60,472 nt of DNA from Caulobacteraceae bacterium (GTDB taxonomy: Bacteria; Pseudomonadota; Alphaproteobacteria; Caulobacterales; Caulobacteraceae). Shown here in pieces: positions 35,360 through 43,365 of the stretch (the stretch's first letter is position 1; every line of letters starts with the position of its first letter). The translations under genes and the position numbers were made by a program. The stretch lies in assembly GCA_947478785.1 (NCBI GenBank), contig CANJXI010000015.1, positions 1 to 60,472 of the forward strand, given 5' to 3'. The notes beneath the pieces are model-generated. The model was not told the DNA's origin and ran no database searches. It was given only the letters and a program-made list of their open reading frames with translations.

Positions 35360-36495
35360 TGCCGGAACAGCTCCCTCGCGGTGATCACCCGCATGATCTC
35401 ATTGGTGCCTTCCAGGATCTGGTGGACCCGCAGGTCGCGCACGATCCGCTCCAGCGGAAAGTCCGCCAGGTATCCGTAGCCGCCATGCAGCTGCAGGGCC
35501 TGGTTGGCGACCTCGAAGCCCGCGTCGGTGGCGAACCGCTTGGCCATGGCGCAGTATTTTGTGGCGTTGGGGTCGCGGTTGTCCAGCGCGTGGGCGGCCC
35601 TGCGGACCATCAGGCGCGCGGCGTCGAGCTCGGTTGCCATGTCGGCCAGCCGCCACTGCAGCCCCTGGAATTCTTTCAGCGCCTGGCCGAACTGCTTGCG
35701 GGTCTCCAGATGCGCCTTGGCGGTGTCCAGCGCCAGGCCCGCCCCGCCCAGGGAGCAGGAGGCGATATTGATCCGCCCGCCGTCGAGGCCCGCCATGGCG
35801 ATCCGGAAGCCCTCGCCGTCGGCGCCGATGCGGTTGGCGACCGGAACCCGGCAGTCGTCGAAATTGACCTGCGCGGTCGGCTGGGAATTCCAGCCCATCT
35901 TGCGCTCCTGGGCGCCGTAGGAGAGGCCGGGCGTCCCCTTCTCCACCACGATGGCGGATATCCCCTTGGCCCCGGGGCCGCCGGTCCTGGCCATCACCAC
36001 ATAGACGTCCGAGACGCCGCCGCCCGAGATGAAGGCCTTGGAGCCGTTCAGGACGTAGTGGTCGCCGTCCAGCCTGGCGCTGGTGGACAGCGCCGCCGCG
36101 TCGGAGCCGGAGCCGGGCTCGGTCAGGCAGTAGGAGGCGATCAGCTCCATGGTCGTCAGGCGCGGCAGGAAGCGCCTGCGCAGATCGTCCGCGCCGTAGC
36201 GGTCGATCATCCACGAGGCCATGTTGTGGATCGAGATGAAGGCCGCCGTGGAGACATCGCCGTAGGAGAGTTGCTCGAAGACGATCGAGGCGTCGAGCCG
36301 GCCCAGCCCCGAGCCGCCCACGTCCTCGCCCACATAGAGCCCAGCGAACCCCAGCTCGGCGGCTTTGCGCAGCACGTCGATCGGGAAATGCTTCTCCTCG
36401 TCCCAGCGCGCCGAGTGCGGCGCCAGCTCGGCGGCGGCGAAGGCCTGGGCGGCGTCCTCGATGGCGCGCTGATCGTCGGTGAGATTGAAGTCCAT
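35356..36495 (-). CDS. Isobutyryl-CoA dehydrogenase (ACAD8-like)
   Basis: This 379-residue acyl-CoA dehydrogenase starts [20 protein letters not shown] and has the FAD motif [20 protein letters not shown] and [19 protein letters not shown]. The catalytic base is Glu in [14 protein letters not shown]. Coupling to a HIBYL-CoA hydrolase and the nearby mmsB indicate isobutyryl-CoA as substrate, giving methacrylyl-CoA. A methacrylyl-CoA hydratase is not seen here. It is divergent from hemB with a 76-bp gap. Confidence 0.9.
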   Translation of the reverse strand: MDFNLTDDQRAIEDAAQAFAAAELAPHSARWDEEKHFPIDVLRKAAELGFAGLYVGEDVGGSGLGRLDASIVFEQLSYGDVSTAAFISIHNMASWMIDRYGADDLRRRFLPRLTTMELIASYCLTEPGSGSDAAALSTSARLDGDHYVLNGSKAFISGGGVSDVYVVMARTGGPGAKGISAIVVEKGTPGLSYGAQERKMGWNSQPTAQVNFDDCRVPVANRIGADGEGFRIAMAGLDGGRINIASCSLGGAGLALDTAKAHLETRKQFGQALKEFQGLQWRLADMATELDAARLMVRRAAHALDNRDPNATKYCAMAKRFATDAGFEVANQALQLHGGYGYLADFPLERIVRDLRVHQILEGTNEIMRVITARELFRQ

Positions 36496-36571
36496 GGCGG
36501 CAACTCGCCTTCGCCGGCTCGACCTGTCAACCTGACTTGCACGCGGCCTCGCGAAGGTTCAAACGCCGAAA

Positions 36572-37585
36572 ATGACCAGAGCGCCCCTCGCCGCCTATCC
36601 CGCGCTTCGCCTGCGCCGCCTGCGCCAGACGGACTGGATCCGCCGGCTGGTCCGCGAGACCGTGCTGACGCCCGCCGACCTGATCTGGTCGATGGTGGTC
36701 CATGAGGGCGAGGACGAGATCCCGGTGGGCTCCATGCCGGGCATCAGCCGCCTCTCCGTGAAAGGCTGCGCGGCCGCCGCCCGGGAAGCCCGTTCGCTCG
36801 GCATTCCGGCGATCGCCGTCTTCCCGCATATCGACGGATCGAAGAAGGACGCCGCCGGGACCCTGGCCCACGACGAGGACGGCCTGGTCGCCCGCGCCGT
36901 CAAGGCCATGAAGGACGCCGCCCCCGAGGTCGGGATCATGTGCGACGTGGCGCTCGATCCCTTCACCGACCACGGCCACGACGGCCTGATCGAGAACGGC
37001 CGCATCCTCAACGACCCGACCATAGAGGCCCTGGTCCGCCAGGGGCTGATGCAGGCCCGGGCCGGCTGCGACATCCTGGCCCCCTCCGACATGATGGACG
37101 GCCGCTGTGGGGCGCTGCGCCAGGCGCTGGAGGCCGAGGGCCTGCAGGACGTGATGATCATGTCCTACGCCGCCAAATACGCCTCGGCCTTCTACGGCCC
37201 CTACCGCGAGGCTATTGGCTCGGGGAAGCTGGGGACCGGCTCGGTGGAGAACCCCGCCGACAAGAAGACCTACCAGATGGACAGCGCCAACCACGCCGAG
37301 GCGCTGCGCGAAGTGGCCCTCGACATCGCCGAGGGCGCCGACATGGTGATGGTCAAGCCCGGCATGCCCTATCTCGACATCGTCCGCCAGGTGGTCGACG
37401 CCTTCGCCATGCCGACCTTCGCGTTCCAGGTCTCCGGCGAGTACGCCATGCTGATGGCCGCCGCACAGAACGGCTGGCTCGACGAGGAACGCGCCATCCT
37501 GGAGAGCCTGGGCGCGTTCAAGCGGGCCGGCGCGGCAGGGGTCATCACCTACTTCGCGCCCAGAGCCGCGAAGATGCTGGGCTAA
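36572..37585 (+). CDS. hemB: Delta-aminolevulinic acid dehydratase (porphobilinogen synthase), Mg-type
   Basis: HemB joins two 5-aminolevulinates to porphobilinogen. The 337-residue enzyme has the Schiff-base lysines Lys202 (MSYAAKYASAFYGPYREA) and Lys262 (MVMVKPGMPYLD). The metal segment reads CDVALDPFTDHGHDG, with Ala127, Asp129 and Asp137 where zinc enzymes have three Cys, so it belongs to the magnesium-dependent class. It ends 3 bp before an inverted-repeat unit. Confidence 0.96.
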   Translation: MTRAPLAAYPALRLRRLRQTDWIRRLVRETVLTPADLIWSMVVHEGEDEIPVGSMPGISRLSVKGCAAAAREARSLGIPAIAVFPHIDGSKKDAAGTLAHDEDGLVARAVKAMKDAAPEVGIMCDVALDPFTDHGHDGLIENGRILNDPTIEALVRQGLMQARAGCDILAPSDMMDGRCGALRQALEAEGLQDVMIMSYAAKYASAFYGPYREAIGSGKLGTGSVENPADKKTYQMDSANHAEALREVALDIAEGADMVMVKPGMPYLDIVRQVVDAFAMPTFAFQVSGEYAMLMAAAQNGWLDEERAILESLGAFKRAGAAGVITYFAPRAAKMLG

Positions 37586-37588
37586 CAC

Positions 37589-37638
37589 CTCCTCTCCCCC
37601 GAGGCGAAGCCCGAGGGGAGAGGCTAGGGAGAGGGGCG
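37589..37638 (+). repeat. Left inverted repeat of the DUF559 unit (family B)
   Basis: 50 bp beginning CTCCTCTCCCCCGAGGCGAA. It matches the reverse complement of 38100-38149 at 48 of 50 positions. It contains its own palindrome, CTCTCCCCCGAGG-n-CGAGGGGAGAG. It begins three bases after the hemB stop codon. On the plus strand it reads as the open peptide LSPEAKPEGRG followed by TAG. Confidence 0.85.
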
Positions 37639-37672
37639 ACGCAGGCCTGACGGCTTGCAAGGCGGTCCAGCC

Positions 37673-38071
37673 ATGACGCACCATCCAGGCATGGCGACGT
37701 TCAAGACCCAGAAGGATCGGACCCCGCTGGAGCGCGCCAGGCGCCTGCGCCGGGAGGACACCGACGCCGAGGCTCGACTGTGGAACGCCATTCGCGCCCG
37801 ACGACTGGGCGGCTGGAAGTGGCGCAGGCAGGTTCCCATTGGACCCTTCATCGTGGATTTTCTTTGTGTGGAAAACGGGCTCGTCGTCGAGCTGGACGGC
37901 GGCCAGCATTCCGACCAGGTCGAATACGATGATCGGCGCACGGCTGAGCTCGAAACACGGGGCCTGAAGATGCTCAGGTTCTGGAACTCGGCGGTGATGA
38001 CGAACCGGGATGGCGTCTGCCTGACGATACTGGAGGCGTGCGGCGGGGAGCATCCGTCGTTTGCTGGCTGA
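37673..38071 (+). CDS. DUF559 endonuclease-domain protein
   Basis: A 132-residue protein with the DUF559 domain, related in fold to very-short-patch repair endonucleases. The N-terminal part is basic (RTPLERARRLRREDTDAEAR, LWNAIRARRLGGWKWRRQ). The candidate active site is Asp62 (IVDFLC), Glu73 and Asp75 (VVELDGGQH) with His79. It ends with the typical LKMLRFWNSAVMTNRDGVCL. It is a single gene between two inverted repeats in the hemB / hydrolase convergent gap. Starts at ATG 37673 or 37691 are both possible. The target and biological role are unknown. Confidence 0.85.
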   Translation: MTHHPGMATFKTQKDRTPLERARRLRREDTDAEARLWNAIRARRLGGWKWRRQVPIGPFIVDFLCVENGLVVELDGGQHSDQVEYDDRRTAELETRGLKMLRFWNSAVMTNRDGVCLTILEACGGEHPSFAG

Positions 38072-38099
38072 ACCCGCAGCGGGGGCTGAAGCGCCGCGC

Positions 38100-38149
38100 C
38101 GCCCCTCACCCTACCCTCTCCCCTCGGGCTTCGCCTCGGGGGAGAGGAG
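38100..38149 (-). repeat. Right inverted repeat of the DUF559 unit (family B)
   Basis: Inverted partner of 37589-37638, two mismatches in 50 bp. It overlaps the 3' end of the epoxide-hydrolase-like gene, which ends at 38111. On the minus strand the repeat encodes the last residues SPEAKPEGRG and the stop codon of that gene. Like the left copy it contains an internal GC-rich palindrome that could stop transcription from both sides. Confidence 0.85.
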
Positions 38150-39001
38150 AAATTCCCTCAGGACGGCGTTGACCTTTTCCGGGGCCTCCTGCTGGACCCA
38201 GTGGGAGACGCCGGGCAGGCGGCGGATGGTCAGGTCGCGGACGTAGGCATCCGTGCCGTCCAGGAGCTCGACGCCCAGCGCCGCGTCCTCCTCACCCCAG
38301 ATCACCAGGGTCGGGGTCTCGATGATCGGCCACGGCCCGCGCAGCTTGCCGGGCAGGCGGAAGGCGGCGCGGTACCAGTTGAGCATGCCGGTCATGGCGC
38401 CGGGGCGGAGCGCGTCGCTGGCGTAACGGTCGAGCACCTCGGGCGTGAAGTTGGTCCGGTCCACCGCCATGCCCATGAAGGCCGCCTTGACGCCACGGGC
38501 GCCGTTGGCCGTCAGCCGCCGCTCGGGGATCCCCGGCAGCTGGAAGAAGAACATGTACCAGGAGCGCTTGAGCTGGGTCCACGAGCGGCGCAGCGCCCGG
38601 AACATCAGCGCCGGATGCGGCAGGTTCAGGATCACCAGCCGCTCCAGCGGCCGCACGCGATTGGCGGCGAAGGTCCAGGCCACGCCCGCGCCCCAGTCGT
38701 GGGCGATCAGGGTGACGGTCGCAGCCCCGCTGGCGTCGATCAGGGCCGCGACGTCTTCCATCAGCCGGTCGACGACATAGGCCGAGACGGCGCTCGGCTT
38801 GGGCTCGGTCTCGCCATAGCCGCGCAGGTCCGGCGCCCAGGCGCGGTATCCGAGCGCCGCCAGGACGGGCAGCTGTTCACGCCACGAGAACCGACTCTCC
38901 GGAAAGCCATGCAGGCAGAGCGCCAGGCGATCGCCCTCCCCCGCCTCGTCCACCGCGAAGCTGAAGCCGTTCGCCTCGACGCGCCGGGTGGTGATGCTCA
39001 T
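38111..39001 (-). CDS. Alpha/beta hydrolase, epoxide-hydrolase-like
   Basis: The 296-residue enzyme has the oxyanion motif HGFPES (31-36), the nucleophile Asp102 in AHDWGAG, and the late catalytic His in PGVSHWVQQEAPEKVN. An Asp nucleophile with HDWG points to epoxide hydrolase or haloalkane dehalogenase-like chemistry. The substrate is unknown. The start overlaps the GNAT stop by 4 bp. The last ten residues (SPEAKPEGRG) come from the adjacent inverted repeat, so the native C-terminus was probably replaced. Confidence 0.87.
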   Translation of the reverse strand: MSITTRRVEANGFSFAVDEAGEGDRLALCLHGFPESRFSWREQLPVLAALGYRAWAPDLRGYGETEPKPSAVSAYVVDRLMEDVAALIDASGAATVTLIAHDWGAGVAWTFAANRVRPLERLVILNLPHPALMFRALRRSWTQLKRSWYMFFFQLPGIPERRLTANGARGVKAAFMGMAVDRTNFTPEVLDRYASDALRPGAMTGMLNWYRAAFRLPGKLRGPWPIIETPTLVIWGEEDAALGVELLDGTDAYVRDLTIRRLPGVSHWVQQEAPEKVNAVLREFLLSPEAKPEGRG

Positions 39002-39507
39002 GTGGTGAAGAGCGCGCTGTCGCGCGCCTCGCCCGACAGGCGGATCGATCCCGCGCCCTTCATGCCGATGGTCTCCAGCACCGCGATGGAGCGGCCGTTG
39101 CCCGGCGTGGTGATGGCCAACACCTTCGAAAGCCCGATGGCGTCGCGGGCATGGGCCAGCGTCGCGGCGGCCGCCTCGCGGGCGTAGCCGTGGCCCCATA
39201 CGCGCTCGAGAAAGGCGTAGCCCACGTCGGAATGCTCCAGTCCCTCGCGCTTGATGAGGCCGCACAGGCCGATGGGCTCACCCGTGTCCTTCAGCGCCGC
39301 CGCCCAGAGTCCATAGCCGTTGGCCGCGTAACTGGCGGCGATCCGCTGGATGTAGCCGCGCGCGCCGTCCAGGTCGCGGATTCCCCGGTCGCCGATGTTC
39401 GCGATCCAGCCGGGCTCGTTGATCAGTTGCAGGACGAAGGGCGCGTCGTCCCGCGTGAGGTGGCGCAGGACCAGGCGTTCGGTCCGCAGCACCTCGGTTC
39501 CGCTCAA
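38998..39507 (-). CDS. GNAT-family N-acetyltransferase (RimJ/RimL-like)
   Basis: This 169-residue acetyltransferase starts LRTERLVLRHLTRDDAPFVL and has the acetyl-CoA site RVWGHGYAREAAAATLAHAR. It is followed by the C-terminal segment GNGRSIAVLETIGMKGAG. It resembles protein or small-molecule N-acetyltransferases of the RimJ/RimL group; the acceptor is unknown. It overlaps both neighbours by 4 bp (38998-39001 and 39504-39507), so it belongs to a three-gene operon. Confidence 0.88.
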   Translation of the reverse strand: MSGTEVLRTERLVLRHLTRDDAPFVLQLINEPGWIANIGDRGIRDLDGARGYIQRIAASYAANGYGLWAAALKDTGEPIGLCGLIKREGLEHSDVGYAFLERVWGHGYAREAAAATLAHARDAIGLSKVLAITTPGNGRSIAVLETIGMKGAGSIRLSGEARDSALFTT

Positions 39508-40364
39508 CGGGGCTTGTCCAGCCGCGCCACCAGGCTCGAGGTGTCCCAGCGCCGCCCGCCCATGTCCTGGACCTCGGCGTAGAAGCCATCGACCAGGGCC
39601 GTGGCGGCCAGCGCCGCGCCGTTGCGGCCCGCCTCGTCCAGCACCAGGCCCAGGTCCTTGCGCATCCAGTCCACGGCGAATCCGAAGTCGAACTGGCCCT
39701 GGCTCATGGTCTTCCAGCGGTTGTCCATCTGCCAGGACTGGGCCGCGCCCTTGGAGATCGCCTCATAGACGTCCTGCGGGTCGAGGCCCGCACGCCGGGC
39801 GAAGTCCAGGCCCTCGGCCAGCCCCTGCAAGAGGCCCGCGATACAGACCTGGTTGACCATCTTGGTAAGCTGGCCCGAGCCCGCCCCACCCATCAGCCGC
39901 GTCGCCTTGGCGTAGGCGCCGATCACCGGCTCGACCGTGGCGAAGGCCTCGGTCGTTCCGCCGCACATGATGGTGAGCTGGCCGTTCTCGGCGCCGGCCT
40001 GCCCGCCAGACACCGGCGCGTCGACGAAGGCGCGGCCGCCGCCCGCCGCCAGGGCGGCCATCTCGCGCGCCACGACCGCCGAGGTGGTCGTGTGATCGAC
40101 CACGACTCCGCCCGGCGCCATCACGGGCAGCGCCTGGGCCACAACCTCACGGACATCGTCGTCATTGCCGACGCAAAGGGCCACCACCTCGGCGCCGGCG
40201 CAGGCCTTCGCCACGGTCGCCGGCGCATCGCCCCCGTGCTCCGCCACCCAGCGCAGGGCCTTTTCCGGGCTTCGGTTGAAGACCGTCATGGCGTGGCCGG
40301 CCTCGGCCAGGTGCCCCGCCATGGGAAATCCCATCACCCCAAGCCCAATGAACGCGACCTTCAT
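39504..40364 (-). CDS. NAD(P)-dependent beta-hydroxyacid dehydrogenase
   Basis: A 286-residue member of the 3-hydroxyisobutyrate / tartronate semialdehyde reductase family, with AFIGLGVMGFPMAGHLAEAG, DAPVSGGQAGAENGQLTIMC and GSGQLTKMVNQVCIAGLLQG carrying the catalytic Lys. It is a paralogue of mmsB 6 kb away, but the two differ clearly in sequence. It lies first in an operon with GNAT and hydrolase genes, not with valine genes, so the substrate may be another beta-hydroxyacid or a succinic semialdehyde-like compound. Confidence 0.85.
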   Translation of the reverse strand: MKVAFIGLGVMGFPMAGHLAEAGHAMTVFNRSPEKALRWVAEHGGDAPATVAKACAGAEVVALCVGNDDDVREVVAQALPVMAPGGVVVDHTTTSAVVAREMAALAAGGGRAFVDAPVSGGQAGAENGQLTIMCGGTTEAFATVEPVIGAYAKATRLMGGAGSGQLTKMVNQVCIAGLLQGLAEGLDFARRAGLDPQDVYEAISKGAAQSWQMDNRWKTMSQGQFDFGFAVDWMRKDLGLVLDEAGRNGAALAATALVDGFYAEVQDMGGRRWDTSSLVARLDKPR

Positions 40365-40456
40365 CCAACCCCTCCGAAACCGCTTAACCTCAACGCCATT
40401 TTAACGGCCCGCTGCGCAAGGTCGCCTCCTGTTAACAGGCCTGGACGGGACGAACC

Positions 40457-41362
40457 ATGTCGGTGGGCGACCAGCCGATCATCATCAAGCGTATCAAGAA
40501 GGGCGGCGGCGGTGGACACCACGGCGGCGCCTGGAAGGTGGCCTACGCCGACTTCGTCACCGCGATGATGGCCTTCTTCCTGCTGATGTGGCTGATCAAC
40601 ACCACCTCGCCCGAGCAGAAACGCGGCATCGCCGACTATTTCGCCCCGGCCAGCGTATCGGAGACCACCTCCGGGTCCGGCGGCATCCTGTCGGGCACCG
40701 CGCTCGGCCAGGACGGCTCCAAGGCCGCCGGCTCGGCCTCGATCATCCAGGACATGGCGCCCGATTCGCGCCATCCCAACGACGGCAAGCAGGCCGACGG
40801 CGCCAAGTCGACCTCCACCGAGGACGACGCGACCAAGTCCTTGCGCGAAGCCCAGCAGAAGCAGGAGGAGGCCGCCTTCGCCTCGGCCGCCCAGTCGCTG
40901 CGCCAGGCGCTGCAGGACATGCCGGAACTGGCGGAGCTGTCCAAGAACATCATCATCGACCAGACCCCCGAGGGCCTGCGCATCCAGCTCGTCGATCAGG
41001 AAGGCCGCTCGATGTTCAACCAGGGCTCGGCCGCGCCCAACGATCGGGCCAAGGTCCTGCTGCGGGCGATCTCCAAGGTAATCAACCAGCTGCCCAACCG
41101 GATCAGCATCTATGGCCACACCAGCGCCAACGCCGGCGGGGCGAAGAACGAGGGTGACTGGTCGCTGTCGGCTGGCCGCGCCGACGCCTCAAGGCGCATC
41201 CTGCAAAGCGCCGGCGTCGACGCCGACCGGGTGTTCCAGGTGTCGGGCAAGGCGACGTCCGAGCCGCTCTATCCCGACGATCCGGCGCTCCCCGGGAACC
41301 GCCGGATCGCCATCGTGCTGTTGCGCGAGGCGCCGGTCCTGCCCCCGGAACACGGCCCATAA
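40457..41362 (+). CDS. motB: Flagellar motor stator protein MotB
   Basis: MotB anchors the stator to peptidoglycan and carries the proton-path Asp. The 301-residue protein has WKVAYADFVTAMMAFFLLMW with Asp32, one membrane segment (31-48), a long charged and Gln-rich linker, and an OmpA-like C-terminal domain (ISIYGHTSANAGG, SAGRADASRRILQSAGVDAD). No motA is adjacent. The two are unlinked in Caulobacter as well, so this does not suggest loss. Confidence 0.94.
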   Translation: MSVGDQPIIIKRIKKGGGGGHHGGAWKVAYADFVTAMMAFFLLMWLINTTSPEQKRGIADYFAPASVSETTSGSGGILSGTALGQDGSKAAGSASIIQDMAPDSRHPNDGKQADGAKSTSTEDDATKSLREAQQKQEEAAFASAAQSLRQALQDMPELAELSKNIIIDQTPEGLRIQLVDQEGRSMFNQGSAAPNDRAKVLLRAISKVINQLPNRISIYGHTSANAGGAKNEGDWSLSAGRADASRRILQSAGVDADRVFQVSGKATSEPLYPDDPALPGNRRIAIVLLREAPVLPPEHGP

Positions 41363-41417
41363 GTTTCCTTGCGAAAGGCCAGCGCATGACGCCTAATCCA
41401 TCGCGAGGCGTATCGTT

Positions 41418-41441
41418 ATGAAGGCGACCGCAAGTCCGTGA
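41418..41441 (+). other. Possible seven-residue leader upstream of bpt
   Basis: ATG at 41418 opens MKATASP and ends in TGA at 41439-41441, overlapping the bpt start GTG (41438-41440) as GTGA. Such an arrangement could couple translation. It may be chance; no clear ribosome-binding site or regulatory structure is seen. Confidence 0.25.
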
Positions 41442-42193
41442 CGCAGCATTTTCCGACACGACAGCTCCGGTTCTTCCTGACCGCGCCATCGCCTTGCCCC
41501 TATTTGCCGGAACGCTTCGAACGCAAGGTGTTCGCGCACCTGCCGCTCAGCGACGGGGCCACGGTCAACGACTCGCTGACCCAGGTGGGTTTCCGCCGGT
41601 CGCAGAACATCGCGTACCGGCCGGCCTGCGAGGCCTGCACCGCCTGTGTCTCGGCCCGGCTGCCGGCCGCGGACTATGTGTTCTCGCGCTCCGAGCGCAA
41701 GGCCATCGCGCGCAACGAGGACCTGGAGCGGCATCTGGTCGAGGCCGAGGCGACGATGGAGCAGTTCGACCTGCTGCGCCGCTACCTGACCGCGCGCCAC
41801 GCGGACGGCGGCATGGCCGAGATGACCTGGCCCGACTACGTGGCCATGGTCGAAGACACCGCCGTGCGCACCCACATCATCGAATACCGCATGCGCCCCG
41901 ACGACGGCGGGCCTGGCGACTTGGTGGCCTGCGCCCTGGTGGACATGATGAGCGACGGCTTGTCGCTGGTCTATTCCTTCTACGACCCCACGGTCAGCCG
42001 CCGCAGCCTGGGATCCTTCGTGATCCTCGACCACGTCATCCAGGCCTGCCTGACCGACCTGCCCTACGTCTACCTGGGCTATTGGGTGCGCGGCTCGGAG
42101 AAGATGGACTACAAGGTCCGCTTCTCCCCCATCGAGCTCCTGCGCCCTGAAGGCTGGACGCTCGCCAGCGCCAAGGCCCCCAGCGAGATTTGA
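41438..42193 (+). CDS. bpt: Aspartate/glutamate leucyltransferase (arginyl-tRNA-protein transferase family)
   Basis: Bpt attaches leucine from Leu-tRNA to proteins with N-terminal Asp or Glu, marking them for ClpS/ClpAP degradation. The 251-residue protein has the conserved N-terminus HFPTRQLRFFLTAPSPCPYL and the Cys cluster CEACTACVSARLP. The C-terminal half has SLVYSFYDPTVSRRSLGSFV and YVYLGYWVRGSEKMDYKVRF. GTG at 41438 gives the family N-terminus. In other alphaproteobacteria this gene is also called ate. Confidence 0.93.
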   Translation: MTQHFPTRQLRFFLTAPSPCPYLPERFERKVFAHLPLSDGATVNDSLTQVGFRRSQNIAYRPACEACTACVSARLPAADYVFSRSERKAIARNEDLERHLVEAEATMEQFDLLRRYLTARHADGGMAEMTWPDYVAMVEDTAVRTHIIEYRMRPDDGGPGDLVACALVDMMSDGLSLVYSFYDPTVSRRSLGSFVILDHVIQACLTDLPYVYLGYWVRGSEKMDYKVRFSPIELLRPEGWTLASAKAPSEI

Positions 42194-42265
42194 GCCGCCC
42201 TCATACGCCGGGCGGCGCGGGAAGAATGACATAGGCGGCAAACCGCCTTCCGGGAGGACGTCAAA

Positions 42266-43354
42266 TTGGCCGAGACATCGACAGCGTCCGCCGTCGCCCG
42301 GGCCTATCCGCTGGAGGCGGACCAGTGGTCGATGCACGCCAGGACGGGACCGCGGCCCCGTTTCGCCGCGACGATCGAGGAATTCCCGATCCAGTTGCCG
42401 CCCGGCAAGCAACTGGGCCGGACGACCGCCGTATCGCTCGCCCCGAACGGCGATGTGTTCCTGCTGCACAATTCCGAGATCGGCCACACGATCCCGCCGG
42501 TTGAAAAGCGCATGCCCCGGGTGGTTCGCCTCAGCGGCGCGGGCGCGTTCATTGACGCCTGGGGCGGTCCGGACCAGCTGCCCGCCGTGGATGGCGTGCC
42601 GCAGTGGCCGGAGAGCTACGAGAACATCGAGGTCGACGGAGAGGGCAACGTCTGGATCTTCGGCTGGGCCCGGGGTGACGACGCGCTGCTGAAGTTCTCG
42701 CCGGAAGGCCGGCTGCTACGGCGCTATGGCCAGCGCCACAGCGGGGCCGACGACACCAGCACCGACCGCTTCAACGCGCCGACGTCCATCTACCTCGACC
42801 CCGCGACCCGTGAACTGTTCGTCGCCGACGGCTATGGAAATCACCGGATCATCGCCATCCACGCCGACACCGGCGCGTTCATCGGCATGTGGGGCGCCTA
42901 CGGGCGCGATCCGGCCTCGCTGACCAGCGAGGAGGCTTATGGCAACCCCGTCCACAAGATCGCCCGCGCGCCGGACGGCTTGATCTATGTCTGCGACCGT
43001 AGGAAGAACCGGGTTCAGGAGTTCGAACGCACCCCGGGCGGCCTCTCCTATCTCCGGGAGGTGGTTATCGCGCCCTCCACGGCCTTCCAAGGCTCGGCCT
43101 TCGACGTCGCCTTCACGCCGGACAACAAATACCTGTTCGTGGCCGACGGCACGAACCAGCGGGTCTGGACCGTCGATCGTGAGAGCCTGAAGGTGCTGGG
43201 CTGGCACAACGCGGCGCCGGAAATCGAGGGGGACTATAATTTCCCCTCCTACATGAACGAACTTCACCGCTTCGCCCGGCTGCCCAGCGGGGACCTGCTC
43301 ATGGCCAGGGTGCGGCCCGGCCTGCAGATCCTGAAGTACATCGGCGTCAGCTGA
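42266..43354 (+). CDS. NHL-repeat six-bladed beta-propeller protein, cytoplasmic
   Basis: This 362-residue protein has repeated NHL-type blades such as VSLAPNGDVFLLHNSEI, IEVDGEGNVWIFGWARG, SIYLDPATRELFVADGYGNH, KIARAPDGLIYVCDRRKNRV and VAFTPDNKYLFVADGTNQRV. No signal peptide is present. The start is TTG 42266, supported by GGGAGG eight bases upstream. NHL propellers can be lyases or binding scaffolds, including amidating-lyase-like ones; the function here is unknown. It faces a convergent SDR gene. Confidence 0.82.
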   Translation: MAETSTASAVARAYPLEADQWSMHARTGPRPRFAATIEEFPIQLPPGKQLGRTTAVSLAPNGDVFLLHNSEIGHTIPPVEKRMPRVVRLSGAGAFIDAWGGPDQLPAVDGVPQWPESYENIEVDGEGNVWIFGWARGDDALLKFSPEGRLLRRYGQRHSGADDTSTDRFNAPTSIYLDPATRELFVADGYGNHRIIAIHADTGAFIGMWGAYGRDPASLTSEEAYGNPVHKIARAPDGLIYVCDRRKNRVQEFERTPGGLSYLREVVIAPSTAFQGSAFDVAFTPDNKYLFVADGTNQRVWTVDRESLKVLGWHNAAPEIEGDYNFPSYMNELHRFARLPSGDLLMARVRPGLQILKYIGVS

Positions 43355-43365
43355 CAGGCGGCCCG

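Noticed and set aside
40381..40456. A sigma54 promoter upstream of motB
   Set aside because: GGCCCG and GC elements are present, but the GG-to-GC spacing is 8 and not 10 bases.
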